Part shown: one piece after another, positions 48,511-57,508 of the stretch
How positions within the stretch are numbered: the stretch's first letter is position 1
Layout of the letters: each line of letters begins with the position of its first letter
Assembly: GCF_052068095.1 (NCBI RefSeq)
Contig: NZ_JBQHDG010000002.1
Location: 310,001 to 374,000, forward strand
DNA length: 64,000 nt
From: Phytohabitans sp052068095
Lineage (GTDB): Bacteria > Actinomycetota > Actinomycetes > Mycobacteriales > Micromonosporaceae
Reading direction: 5' to 3'
Program-made: the position numbers and the translations under genes
The notes under the pieces: model-generated
The model's database searches: none
Seen by the model: the letters and a program-made list of their open reading frames with translations, nothing else
Told to the model about the DNA's origin: nothing

Positions 48511-49361
48511 AGGCGGGCGACCAGGCCGGCGCCGCCCAGCGCGGGCCCCGGGGTCGGGAGCTGGCGCAGCAGCAGGTCGGGCTCGGTCTCCAGCGTCGGC
48601 GGCCGTGCGGGCAGCGGCTGGGGCGGCAGCCAGAAACGGTCGACCGCGTCCTCCAGCGGCGGGTCGGCCACCTCGGCCAGCGCGGCGGCGGCACCCACCG
48701 GCGCCGGCGGGCGGGCGCGGTCGGAGCGCCGCGTGCCCTCGACGCCGCGGTCGGAGCGCCGCGTGCCCTCGACGCCGCCGCCACGGAGCAGGCGCAGGCG
48801 CGACAGCAGGTCTTCGCGGGCGCGGCCGCGCCAGTGCAGGATCTGGAACGGGTCCTCGTCGAACTCCTCGGCCAGCAGGTAGAACGTCGCCGCCAGGTGC
48901 TTGCACGGCACCGCGTGGTCGGGGCACGTGCAGCGCATCCGCAGGTCGGCCACCCGCTGGGGGAACAGGGGCGCGCCCAGCCCGGCGAAGAGCTCCTCCA
49001 GGTCGGGCGGCACGTCGCCGGCCAGCAGGCGCGCGCTGTAGATGGCCTGGCCGGCCAGCACCTCCTCGGCGCGCGCCCACACCGCGGCGGAAAAGCGCTC
49101 CAGGCCGATCGTCACCCGGTACGGCTGCTCGCGCGAGCCCTGCACCGACGCGGTCACCTCGCCGGGCGCCACGGCGAGGGAGAGGACCTGGCCCTTGCGC
49201 GCGTACGAGCGGCCGCGGGTCAGCCGGCTGCCGATCGCGAACGACTCCAGCACCGCCAGGAATCGGCGGGACCACCACGACTCACCGATCGCGCCGCGGG
49301 CGCTGCGCGCCTTGAGCCCGCCCTCGACCTCGCGGGTGCGCCCGAACCGCTGGAAGTTCAT
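48468..49361 (-). CDS. SWIM zinc-finger protein, partner of the SNF2 helicase
   Basis: 297 residues. The SWIM motif is RMRCTCPDHAVPCKHLAATFY with Cys144, Cys146, Cys153 and His155 binding zinc. The preceding part (residues 1-140) with ESWWSRRFLAVLESFAIGSRL and RGRSYARKGQVL is the standard N-terminal module. A 10-residue unit VEGTRRSDR(G) is repeated in tandem at about 197-215. SWIM proteins of this type are encoded next to HepA/RapA-like SNF2 helicases and are thought to guide them to DNA or RNA polymerase. The ATG overlaps the helicase stop (ATGA). Confidence 0.9.
   Translation of the reverse strand: MNFQRFGRTREVEGGLKARSARGAIGESWWSRRFLAVLESFAIGSRLTRGRSYARKGQVLSLAVAPGEVTASVQGSREQPYRVTIGLERFSAAVWARAEEVLAGQAIYSARLLAGDVPPDLEELFAGLGAPLFPQRVADLRMRCTCPDHAVPCKHLAATFYLLAEEFDEDPFQILHWRGRAREDLLSRLRLLRGGGVEGTRRSDRGVEGTRRSDRARPPAPVGAAAALAEVADPPLEDAVDRFWLPPQPLPARPPTLETEPDLLLRQLPTPGPALGGAGLVARLRPAYEAFAESPPP
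48721..48780. repeat. 30-bp in-frame tandem duplication inside the SWIM gene
   Basis: TCGGAGCGCCGCGTGCCCTC and the following ten bases occur twice, back to back (48721-48750 and 48751-48780), encoding two copies of the VEGTRRSDR unit just after the conserved region. The near-identity of the copies points to a recent duplication. Confidence 0.8.
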
Positions 49362-52300
49362 TCGACCACCGCCCCGGCCTCCAGCGCGAAGAGCCGCCGC
49401 AGATCCGATGTGGACAGCTCGGTGAGCCACTGCTCGCCGGTGCCCACGATCTTCGCGGCCAGCCCCCGCTTTTCCCGGATCATGTCGGCGATCTTCTCCT
49501 CGACGGTGCCGGCGCACACGAACTTGCGCACCTGCACCGCCCGCCGCTGCCCGATCCGGAACGCCCGGTCGGTCGCCTGGTCCTCGACGGCCGGGTTCCA
49601 CCAGCGGTCGACGTGCACCACGTGGTTGGCCGCGGTCAGCGTGAGGCCGGTGCCGCCCGCCTTGAGCGAGAGCACGAACAGCGGCGGCCCGCCCGGACCC
49701 TGGAAGCGGCCGACCATCCCGTCACGGTCCTTCTTCGACACTCCACCGTGGAGGAAGAGCACCTCGCGGCCGTAGCGGGCGGACAGGTGCGCGCGGAGCA
49801 TCCCGCCGAACTCGGCGTACTGCGTGAACAGCAGCGCCCGCTCCCCCGCCGCGAGCACCTCCTCGAGGATCTCCTCCAGGCGGGCCAGCTTGCCCGAGCG
49901 GCCGGCGAGCCGGGTGTCGTCGTGCAGGAACTGCGCCGGGTGGTTGCACACCTGCTTGAGCTTGCTCATCGTGGCGAGGACCAGGCCGCGCCGCTCGATG
50001 CCGTCGCTCCGCTCGATCTTCTCGATCATGTCGTCCACGACCGCCTGGTACAGGGACGCCTGCTCGCCGGTCAGGTTGCAGAGCACCTCCATCTCCAGCT
50101 TGTCGGGCAGGTCCGAGATGATCGTCTTGTCGGTCTTGAGGCGCCGCAGCACGAACGGCCCGGTGATCCGCCGCAGCCGCCGCGCCGCCTCCTCGTCACC
50201 GTGCCGCTCGACCGGCTCGGCGTACTTCTTCTTGAACGCCGCCGCCGCGCCCAACAGCCCCGGGTTGGCGAAGTCCATGATGGACCAGAGGTCGGCGAGG
50301 CGGTTTTCCACCGGTGTACCCGTGACGGCCACCCGGTGCCGCGCCGGCAGCGCGCGCACGGCGGCCGCCTGCCGGGTGGCGGCGTTCTTGATCGCCTGCG
50401 CCTCGTCAACGACGACCCGGTGCCACGCGATCTCACCCAGGGCCTCGGCGTCGCGCGCCGCCACCGAGTACGTGGTGACGACGACGTCCGCCTCCCGCAC
50501 CGCCGCCGCGAACTCCGCCCCGCGCGCCCGCTCCGCACCGTGGTGCACGTGCACCCGCAACCCGGGCGCGAACTTCGCCGCCTCCCGCTCCCAGTTGCCG
50601 ACCAGCGACATAGGACACACAAGCAACGTCGGCCCCACCTCCGCCTCGTCGCCGGCCATCAAGGCGAGCAACTGCACGGTGTTGTGGCACAGCATGCCGC
50701 CGGCGACGAAGTTGTGGTGCTGGGCGACCTCGAAGTCGTACACCCACCCGGTGTGGTCCACGTCCTCGACCGACACCACCTCCGCGAAGTGCACCTCGCT
50801 ACCCGCCCGCCAGGCGAGCGCGTCGCGAAGGTCGCCCAGCCCGTCCAGATCCAGGTGCCGGTAGGCCTCGGTCACCGCCGCTGTCCACTTGGTGTGCGGG
50901 CGGGCGGCGTACTCCGCGGCGGCCTCTCCCGAGATGATCCGGTCCATCCCCGCCACCGCGAGGGCCGAGGTCGCCCGCGACGTTTCCTGGCTGCCGACGA
51001 AGTAGACCGTGCCGACGCCGAAGTGCCGCGCGGGCAGGCCGGTGACCGCCTTCGCGTACGAGAGGATGTCGGCCGCCGGCACTCCCTCGACGTTCGTGTT
51101 GGCGGGCTTGGCGCAGAGCTTCGCCAGCTTGGCCGTCTTGACCGGATCGGAGAAGCCGATGTGCTCCTGGAAGAGGCGCAGGGACGGCCCGCCGATGACG
51201 CCCACGTGGTACGGGCGGAGGATCCCCGCGCCGTTAGTCGCCCGCTTGTGCTTCACGGTGAAGCGCAGCCAGATGCCGAAACGGCGCAGCATCGTGGAGA
51301 GCTGCCGCATGATCACCGGCGAGGCCGAGCTGATCTCCACCATCCGCATCGACGGGACGACGGAACCCTCCGCCGTGAAGTACTCCCGCAGGAACAGGGC
51401 GATGGTCGCGTCATCGGCGGCGACGACGAAGTCCGGAATCGCCTTGCCCGCCGACCGCTGGCCCCACCGGTATCCGCGCTCCTCCAGATAGCGCATGTAC
51501 GCCACGCTACGGATGCCGAGGACGCCGTATCCCCGGGTGTTACGAGCGAGCGAGGGTTGGTTGATCCGGACGCCCAGTCGAGTTCCCCAATCGAGCGCGG
51601 CCCGACGCACCCTTTCGAGGACCGCGGTGTCCTTCTGCGAGATGTACAGGGCACCGCTGCGCACCTCGTAGCCTTCGCTGATCTGCCACGCCAGCAGCGT
51701 CGTGAGGTCGGGGTCGACCGGCTCGCCCCGCCAGACCAGCCGCGCCGGCACGCAGAGCCGGTCGCCGACATTGATGTCGTTGGTCCAGCCGTGCGTGCCG
51801 AGGAGCTTGTGTCGCCGGGTGATCAGGACCTCGCTGCCGTCGTCGAGCCGGATCCGCCGTAGCCGTTCGCTGACCTGCTGGCGGTAGAGGCGGCGCACCG
51901 GGGCCTCCACCATCGGGCCCGGGAATGGCCCCCCGGAGAGCGCGTTGACGATCAGGGGCCGTGTGGGTGCCGCCCACTCCCCTTCTCCGTCCGACTCGGA
52001 CGGCCCGGCACACTCGGCCCACAGCCGCTCGGCGGTGATAAGCTGCCCATTGACAAATACAGACATGTCACCACTTATGCATTTACCTAAGCCCATGTCG
52101 TCCGCCAATATGCCGCCCAGGCCTAGGGACTGGAGGAACGTCAGCCAGGCCAGGCCGCGCTTCTGGTATGGGCGTAGCGTGCCGGCGAAGGTCGGTGGCG
52201 GGTCGATCGGGGCCAGGTGGCGCTCGGCCTCGCCTGCGAGCAGGTCGCCCAGCGGACCATCGGCCGTCACCGCCTGGATCGGGAGGGCGTCCGGGTCGTC

Positions 52301-53791
52301 CTCCATGGACAGTCCTAGGTGGAGCAGCTCGCCCACGCTCATCTCGCCGCCCGACTTGAGCAGCTTGAGACCGGCGGCCAGGTGCTTGGCGTCGAGCTCG
52401 ACCCACTGCCCGCGCAGGCGGACCAGTGGGGTCTTGAGCTTGGCCAGCTCGCGCAGCTCCTTTTCGGACAGTGGCTCGTCACCGAGCGCCAGCTCCCACT
52501 GGTAGTCGACGAGGGAGCGCATGCCGACCGAGCTGGTGGAGGCGACCGTGCCGGGCGCGGTGCGGCTGCCGCGGGCGCGGAGCTTGGCGCCGAGCCGCGA
52601 ACCGGGGCGGCCCCACCACGTGGGCAGCAGCACGCCGAACCCGGCCGCGTGCAGCAGCGGCGCCCCCTCGCGCAGGAAGCGGTGCGCTCCGGTGACGTCG
52701 AGGCCCAATGTGGACGGTTTGGCGGTGCGGAGGGCGTCGTCCAGCTCGGGCCAGAGCCGGCTGGCGCGGCCCAGCTCGGTGAGGAGTGTCTCCTGTGGAG
52801 CGTCGAGGTGGCGCGCGAGGGCGCGGAGGGCGCCGCGCGAGCGCCACACCTTGTCGGCGTCGATGACCAGGCTCGGCTCGTCGGCGGCTTGCAGCGAGAA
52901 GTCGACGCGCCAGTCCTGTACCTCTTCCTCGTCCGGCTCGACGAGGCGGAAGCAGGCCCGCACCGCGCCCCCGGCCGCGTCGCGCTGCCACTCGGCCACG
53001 GCGCCGGCGAGCGTGGCCAGCTCGGACGCGGCAGCGTCGACCCGGCGCTCACGGCCCGACAGTGCCCCCAGCCACGCGCCTGACGTCGTGCCACGGCCCC
53101 CGGCGATGCGTACCCCATCCAATGCCGCCCGCGCCGCGGCGTCGACCAGCGCGTCGAGGGTGACCCCGAGGAGGGTCGCGGGGTTTCCTCCGGCCGCCCG
53201 GCCGGAGGGTGGCAGCGCGGCGGCGAGCGCGCGGGCCCACGCGGCGTCGGCGCCGGTCAGCACCGGCCGCCACGCGGCCGCGCCCTCGGCCACCGCCGGC
53301 AGCACCCGGCCGCGCCGCACCAGGTCCGCGGCGAAGGCGGCGACCTCCGCCGCGTGCCGCAGCGAAGAGCCGTGAGCCACGCGGTCGTCCAGCCCGCGCA
53401 GCAGCGACAGCGCCGCGTCGGGATCCAGCTCCAGCGTGGGTACGAGCCAGGGGGCGAGAGCCACGGCGGCGCTCCCCCGGCGCGGCGGGTCGGTGCGCAC
53501 GAGCTCGGGTGAGTCGAGCGGGCGGCCGCCCGCCGTGGGCAGCTGGAGCGTGGCGGTCGCGTGGCGTGCAACGGCCGTCTGGTGGTGCGACCCGTCGCGT
53601 TGGCCATCACTGAGTCCAATGGTTCGCTCGCAAGCTCGCTCACGTGCCGCGGCGTCACCGAGCGCGGCGGCCACCGCCTCGGCGGGCGCGGCGAAGGGGT
53701 GCTTGCGCGACCGCCGGGCGCGCACGGTGGAGTCTTCCGCCCAGAGGCCGAGGTGGCCGGTGGGCAGGTAGAGACCGTGGACGACCAGCAC
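49358..53791 (-). CDS. SNF2-family helicase (HepA/RapA-like) interrupted by an intein
   Basis: 1477 codons as transcribed; after splicing the mature protein would have 1010 residues. The extein has an N-terminal bacterial SNF2 module (from VLVVHGLYLPTGHLGLWAED), the Q-region TLRPYQKRGLAWLTFLQSLG, Walker A DDMGLGK split after Lys570 with Thr1038 completing GKT, DEAQ at about 1129-1132, a TGTPVENRLADLW motif, and helicase C with VDRWWNPAVEDQATDRAFRIGQ. It would remodel DNA-bound complexes or stalled RNA polymerase. The GTG at 53791 matches the family start; an ATG at 53863 would overlap the divergent aldo/keto reductase start. Confidence 0.92.
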   Translation of the reverse strand: MLVVHGLYLPTGHLGLWAEDSTVRARRSRKHPFAAPAEAVAAALGDAAARERACERTIGLSDGQRDGSHHQTAVARHATATLQLPTAGGRPLDSPELVRTDPPRRGSAAVALAPWLVPTLELDPDAALSLLRGLDDRVAHGSSLRHAAEVAAFAADLVRRGRVLPAVAEGAAAWRPVLTGADAAWARALAAALPPSGRAAGGNPATLLGVTLDALVDAAARAALDGVRIAGGRGTTSGAWLGALSGRERRVDAAASELATLAGAVAEWQRDAAGGAVRACFRLVEPDEEEVQDWRVDFSLQAADEPSLVIDADKVWRSRGALRALARHLDAPQETLLTELGRASRLWPELDDALRTAKPSTLGLDVTGAHRFLREGAPLLHAAGFGVLLPTWWGRPGSRLGAKLRARGSRTAPGTVASTSSVGMRSLVDYQWELALGDEPLSEKELRELAKLKTPLVRLRGQWVELDAKHLAAGLKLLKSGGEMSVGELLHLGLSMEDDPDALPIQAVTADGPLGDLLAGEAERHLAPIDPPPTFAGTLRPYQKRGLAWLTFLQSLGLGGILADDMGLGKCISGDMSVFVNGQLITAERLWAECAGPSESDGEGEWAAPTRPLIVNALSGGPFPGPMVEAPVRRLYRQQVSERLRRIRLDDGSEVLITRRHKLLGTHGWTNDINVGDRLCVPARLVWRGEPVDPDLTTLLAWQISEGYEVRSGALYISQKDTAVLERVRRAALDWGTRLGVRINQPSLARNTRGYGVLGIRSVAYMRYLEERGYRWGQRSAGKAIPDFVVAADDATIALFLREYFTAEGSVVPSMRMVEISSASPVIMRQLSTMLRRFGIWLRFTVKHKRATNGAGILRPYHVGVIGGPSLRLFQEHIGFSDPVKTAKLAKLCAKPANTNVEGVPAADILSYAKAVTGLPARHFGVGTVYFVGSQETSRATSALAVAGMDRIISGEAAAEYAARPHTKWTAAVTEAYRHLDLDGLGDLRDALAWRAGSEVHFAEVVSVEDVDHTGWVYDFEVAQHHNFVAGGMLCHNTVQLLALMAGDEAEVGPTLLVCPMSLVGNWEREAAKFAPGLRVHVHHGAERARGAEFAAAVREADVVVTTYSVAARDAEALGEIAWHRVVVDEAQAIKNAATRQAAAVRALPARHRVAVTGTPVENRLADLWSIMDFANPGLLGAAAAFKKKYAEPVERHGDEEAARRLRRITGPFVLRRLKTDKTIISDLPDKLEMEVLCNLTGEQASLYQAVVDDMIEKIERSDGIERRGLVLATMSKLKQVCNHPAQFLHDDTRLAGRSGKLARLEEILEEVLAAGERALLFTQYAEFGGMLRAHLSARYGREVLFLHGGVSKKDRDGMVGRFQGPGGPPLFVLSLKAGGTGLTLTAANHVVHVDRWWNPAVEDQATDRAFRIGQRRAVQVRKFVCAGTVEEKIADMIREKRGLAAKIVGTGEQWLTELSTSDLRRLFALEAGAVVE
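50681..52081 (-). other. Intein with LAGLIDADG homing endonuclease (467 residues)
   Basis: It begins with Cys (CISGDMSVFVNGQL) right after the Walker A lysine and ends VYDFEVAQHHNFVAGGMLCHN, the canonical F and G blocks with the His-Asn end, followed by extein Thr. Block B is VLITRRHKLL (intein residues 85-94). Two dodecapeptide motifs LTTLLAWQISEGY (127-139) and IALFLREYFTAEGSV (227-241) mark the DOD homing endonuclease. The reading frame is uninterrupted, so splicing and possibly homing should be active. The N-terminal junction is markedly less GC-rich than the host gene. Confidence 0.95.
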
Positions 53792-53861
53792 CGCCCAAGT
53801 CTGCCAGCCCAGTGCGGTGAGCCGGCGGAGCGGCACGGCCGGCGTGGGTAGGTTGGGTGGC

Positions 53862-54632
53862 ATGACACAACCCACGGTGAGCGTCGGTGACGGCCCGGAG
53901 ATGCCGCTGCTCGGCTTCGGCACCTGGCAGCTGCCCGGAAGGAAGGCGTACGAGCCGGTGCGGGTCGCGCTGGAGACCGGCTACCGGCATCTGGACACCG
54001 CCACCATGTACCGCAACGAGAGCGAGGTCGGTCGGGCACTGCACGACAGTGGCGTGCCGCGCGGGGAGGTGTTCGTCACCACGAAGCTGCCGGCCGAGCG
54101 GGCCGGCCGCGAGCGGGAGACGATCGAGGCGAGCCTGAAGGCGCTCGGCGTGGACCAGCTCGACCTGTGGCTCGTGCACTGGCCGCCGAACGGGTCGGCC
54201 CGCCCGCAGACGTGGCGCGAGTTCGTGGCGGCGCGGGAGGACGGGCTGACCCGCGCGATCGGGGTGAGCAACTACTCCATCGCCCAGATCGACGAGCTGA
54301 CGAAGGCGACGGGTGTGACGCCGGCGGTCAACCAGATCCCGTACAGCCCTGCGCTCCACGACGCCCGGCTGCTGGCCGAGCACCGCGAGCGCGGCGTGGT
54401 GGTGGAGGGCTACAGCCCGTTCCGCCGCAGCGATCTGCGCGATCCGGTGTTCGCCGAGGTGGCGGCCGCGCACGGGGTGGCGGTGACCCAGGTCATCCTG
54501 CGCTGGCACATCCAGCGCGAGATCGTGGTGATCCCGAAGTCGGCGACGCCGGAGCGGGTCCGGGACAACTTCGACGTGTTCGGCTTCGCGCTCACCGACG
54601 AGGAGATGGCCCGCATCGACGCGGTCCGCTAG
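53862..54632 (+). CDS. Aldo/keto reductase
   Basis: 256 residues, typical short bacterial AKR5-like enzyme. The catalytic tetrad is complete: Asp45 and Tyr50 in HLDTATMYRNE, Lys75 in VTTKLP and His106 in WLVHWP. The NADPH-binding Lys/Ser/Arg block appears as VIPKSATPERVRDNF near the C-terminus. It reduces aldehydes or ketones such as 2,5-diketogluconate or methylglyoxal; the exact substrate is unknown. GGTAGG lies upstream of the ATG. Seventy base pairs (or, with the longer helicase start, minus two) separate it from the divergent SNF2 gene. Confidence 0.93.
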   Translation: MTQPTVSVGDGPEMPLLGFGTWQLPGRKAYEPVRVALETGYRHLDTATMYRNESEVGRALHDSGVPRGEVFVTTKLPAERAGRERETIEASLKALGVDQLDLWLVHWPPNGSARPQTWREFVAAREDGLTRAIGVSNYSIAQIDELTKATGVTPAVNQIPYSPALHDARLLAEHRERGVVVEGYSPFRRSDLRDPVFAEVAAAHGVAVTQVILRWHIQREIVVIPKSATPERVRDNFDVFGFALTDEEMARIDAVR

Positions 54633-54698
54633 GCCGCCCGGGACCGTGCGATGATGGCGCCGCCCATCGCACGGTTTCCCATCTCGCAGGAGCGAGGT

Positions 54699-56630
54699 TT
54701 GAGCTTCGACAGCGCGGCGACCCTGCCCCTCGCGTCCGGCGACCGCAGGGACTACGCGCTCGATCCACGGCCGATCGCGACCGGCGGCCAGGCGACGGTC
54801 TTCGCCGCCACCCACAAGCCGAGCGGCCGCCGGGTGGCGTTCAAGCGCCTGGACGGGCGGCACCCGGACGTGGTCGCGCGCATGCGGCGGGAGATCGAGG
54901 CGGCCGAGCTCTTCGGCGACCATCCACACGTCATGCCGGTGCTGGATCACAGTCCCGCCTTCGACTGGTTCGTCATGCCGCTGGCCGAGGCGACCGCGCT
55001 CACCCTGGCGGCCGACCTGTCCCAGACCGAGGCCCTGCGTGACCTCGTGGGTGCCATCTGCGAGGCGTTGCGCCTGCCGCACCAGCAGGGCTGGATCCAT
55101 CGGGATCTCAAGCCGGACAACCTCCTGCGGCTCGACGGCCGCTGGGTCGTCGCCGACTGGGGCTTGGGTCGCCGCCCGCGCGGGCAGACAACCGACGCGC
55201 GCCGGACCCGCACCGGCACCGCGTTCGGCACGGAGGGCTTCGCCGCGCCCGAGCTCGCCGTCGACGCACACGCCGCCGGCCCGCAGGCCGACATCTACAG
55301 CATCGGGCAGATCATCGGCTGGGCGCTCACCGGCAGCCTGCCGCACGCCAACATCCCGTTGCTGCCCGCCGGCGGGCCGTGGCGGGCCGTGGTCAAGGCG
55401 GCGACCCGGCACGACAGCCACGACCGCGTCGCGAGCGTCGACGACCTGCTCGCTCTGGTGGACGGCGAGCTGGACAGCCCGGACGCCGTCGCCGACCGCG
55501 GCGCCCAGCTGCTCGCGAAGGCACGGGACGGCGACCCCGGTGCGCCGGCGGCGCTGCTCCGGCTGGCCGCCCAGTCGGGGGAAAACGCCCAGATCCTCGA
55601 GGAGAGCCTGCTCGGCCTTGGCGACGAGCGCACGCGCGCGGCGGTCGCGGCCGATCCGGCGACCGCCGCGGAGATGGTTCGCCTGCTGCGGGCGGGGCCG
55701 GTGGAGGACGCCGCGGCGGCGGCCGGGCCCGGGGCGCTGCCGTGGCTGCTGGTCGTGGCCGACCACGCCGAGCGGGGTGAGCACTGGGATCTGCTCGACG
55801 AGACGATCGAGAGCGTCCTGGTCCTCAGCGCGCGAGCTGGCGATCGCGAGCTCCTGGCCGGCGTCGCGGACTGGATGGGCGGCCGGACCGGGCAGGCGGC
55901 GTCCAGCCTCGCGAGCGCACTGCGTCGCTGGCCGGCCCACCCCCAGGTCCGCGAGCTGCTCGCGGGACGTCCAGGCGTCGACCATCGGGTCGCGCGGGCG
56001 CTCCGCGGGCCGCGCGGCGGCGTCTCCCGACCCGCGCCCCGGCGCGGCGTCCGGCGGCGTGCCGGACTCGTGGCCGGTGCGCTGGTGATCCTGGTGGCGA
56101 TCCCGGTCGCCGGTGTCGCGCTGAGCCAGCTCGGCGACCGGGGATCGCCCGGCGCCGGCCCGTCGTCCGGCAATCCCTTCGCCGGGCTGCCGAAGACTCC
56201 CGGGGAGCTGGCGCTGTTCGCGATGGAAGACTTCGTCGCGCCCTGGGACGACTATCCGAGCTGGGCGGAATGCCGCAGCGGCTCCGGCGACACGGCCGTC
56301 ACCGGCCGCTTCCCGGCCGGTCTCGGCGAGGCGATCACCCCGTCGAAGAGCATCCACTGCCACAACGGCGGCAACCTGACGGCGATGTTCGCCGAGTTCG
56401 ACAAGCAGGCCGACTTCGACACGGTCCGCGGCCGCTACCTGGCCGCCCAGCGGCCGGCCACGAAGGCGCGGGGCGAGGCCGATCCGCCGCCGGGCCTGCA
56501 CGTGTTCCAGTGGAGCCCGACACAGCGGGCTGTCGTCTGGACGAGTGCGAAGGACCGGCTTATCGGCCTCCTGGTCACCGACAGTGACGGCACGGATCTC
56601 GTCGAGCTCTGGCAGCGATATCAGGGCTAG
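54699..56630 (+). CDS. Receptor-type Ser/Thr protein kinase with extracytoplasmic domain
   Basis: 643 residues from a TTG preceded by AGGAGCGAGG (an ATG at 54651 is the alternative). Kinase elements: Gly loop IATGGQATVFAAT, Lys49 in VAFKRL, HRDLKPDN with Asp136, DWG instead of DFG at 153-155, and the activation-end GTEGFAAPEL. After a helical middle (about 270-445) comes a membrane helix at about 457-478 (AGLVAGALVILVAIPVAGVA) and a 165-residue external domain with paired cysteines (ECRSGSGD, IHCHNGG). It probably transduces an external signal by phosphorylation. It converges with and overlaps the following gene by four bases. Confidence 0.9.
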   Translation: MSFDSAATLPLASGDRRDYALDPRPIATGGQATVFAATHKPSGRRVAFKRLDGRHPDVVARMRREIEAAELFGDHPHVMPVLDHSPAFDWFVMPLAEATALTLAADLSQTEALRDLVGAICEALRLPHQQGWIHRDLKPDNLLRLDGRWVVADWGLGRRPRGQTTDARRTRTGTAFGTEGFAAPELAVDAHAAGPQADIYSIGQIIGWALTGSLPHANIPLLPAGGPWRAVVKAATRHDSHDRVASVDDLLALVDGELDSPDAVADRGAQLLAKARDGDPGAPAALLRLAAQSGENAQILEESLLGLGDERTRAAVAADPATAAEMVRLLRAGPVEDAAAAAGPGALPWLLVVADHAERGEHWDLLDETIESVLVLSARAGDRELLAGVADWMGGRTGQAASSLASALRRWPAHPQVRELLAGRPGVDHRVARALRGPRGGVSRPAPRRGVRRRAGLVAGALVILVAIPVAGVALSQLGDRGSPGAGPSSGNPFAGLPKTPGELALFAMEDFVAPWDDYPSWAECRSGSGDTAVTGRFPAGLGEAITPSKSIHCHNGGNLTAMFAEFDKQADFDTVRGRYLAAQRPATKARGEADPPPGLHVFQWSPTQRAVVWTSAKDRLIGLLVTDSDGTDLVELWQRYQG

Positions 56631-57487
56631 GCCGGGCCCAACACCTGATCCACGTGCGCGTAGCCGCAGGTCACCTTGTCGCCGCGCACCGCCCTCGCCA
56701 GCACCCAGTCGCCCCTCTCCTCGTCCGTCAGGTAGGGGGAAACCGAGAGCTCGCTGACCATCAGGCTGTCGTACCGCTGAGCGGGTTCGACGATCGGCGC
56801 CCGCGCGTCGGTGTCGACGCGTAGCTGGACCTCCCCGCCGGGTCGCAGCGGCACGGTCAGCGCCTTCGGATCGCACGTCGCGAGCGGGCCGAACTCCGGC
56901 CTGATCCGCACCGGCCACCCGTCTCGCACGCCGGCCACGAACGTGACCGGTACGGCGCCGCCGCCGGCGCAGTTGTCCACGTTGGACTGGAAGACGAACG
57001 TCCGGACCTCGAACCCGCCGGCCACCGCCGTCACCCCGTCGATCGGGCGGTCGCACCGGGTGGTCGACACGATCGCCCGACGCAGCTGGACGGCGGTGCC
57101 GCCCTGCCACAGCCAGATGTACCACCCGACGTTCGCGGACTGCCCGCCGGAGGTCGCCAGGCCGACCGCGGCGTCCTCGTCACCGTCTCCGTCGGCGTCG
57201 GCGAACTGCGCCCCGTCGAGCAGCTTCCACGAGCCACCGCCAGACATGGGGCTGAGCGCGGTGTCCTCGCTACGCCGGGCGGCACCGTCCTGGAGTTTCT
57301 CGGTCTCGCTCACCGACGTGTCGAGCCACTCCGCGTTGGCGAAGTCGAACTCGCGGATCTCGCGGGACGCCACCGACGGCGGGGGTGTCGGCGGCGTGCC
57401 GTCGGTGGCGAAGCAGCCGGACGGCACGAGCGTCAACGCCGGCGCCAGCGAGACGATCGCCAACCGGCCGACTACCGAAACCCGCAT
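56627..57487 (-). CDS. Putative exported lipoprotein with calcium-binding-like loop
   Basis: 286 residues. The N-terminus MRVSVVGRLAIVSLAPALTL is a signal peptide followed by VPSGC, a weak lipobox with Cys25. The mature protein is Pro/Thr-rich at first, then contains FADADGDGDEDAAVGLATSGG, an FG-GAP/EF-hand-like calcium loop, and four further cysteines (for example TTRCDRP, VDNCAGG, ATCDPK, VTCGYAHV), suggesting disulfides. No family is recognised. It converges on the kinase gene, so it may be unrelated or part of the same sensory system (inference). Confidence 0.78.
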   Translation of the reverse strand: MRVSVVGRLAIVSLAPALTLVPSGCFATDGTPPTPPPSVASREIREFDFANAEWLDTSVSETEKLQDGAARRSEDTALSPMSGGGSWKLLDGAQFADADGDGDEDAAVGLATSGGQSANVGWYIWLWQGGTAVQLRRAIVSTTRCDRPIDGVTAVAGGFEVRTFVFQSNVDNCAGGGAVPVTFVAGVRDGWPVRIRPEFGPLATCDPKALTVPLRPGGEVQLRVDTDARAPIVEPAQRYDSLMVSELSVSPYLTDEERGDWVLARAVRGDKVTCGYAHVDQVLGPA

Positions 57488-57508
57488 CGACGGCGCCCCG
57501 GAGAGACG

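Noticed and set aside
53655..57125. 1156-codon minus-strand frame over the aldo/keto reductase and kinase
   Set aside because: It runs antisense to two genes with complete catalytic motifs and shows no recognisable domain of its own.
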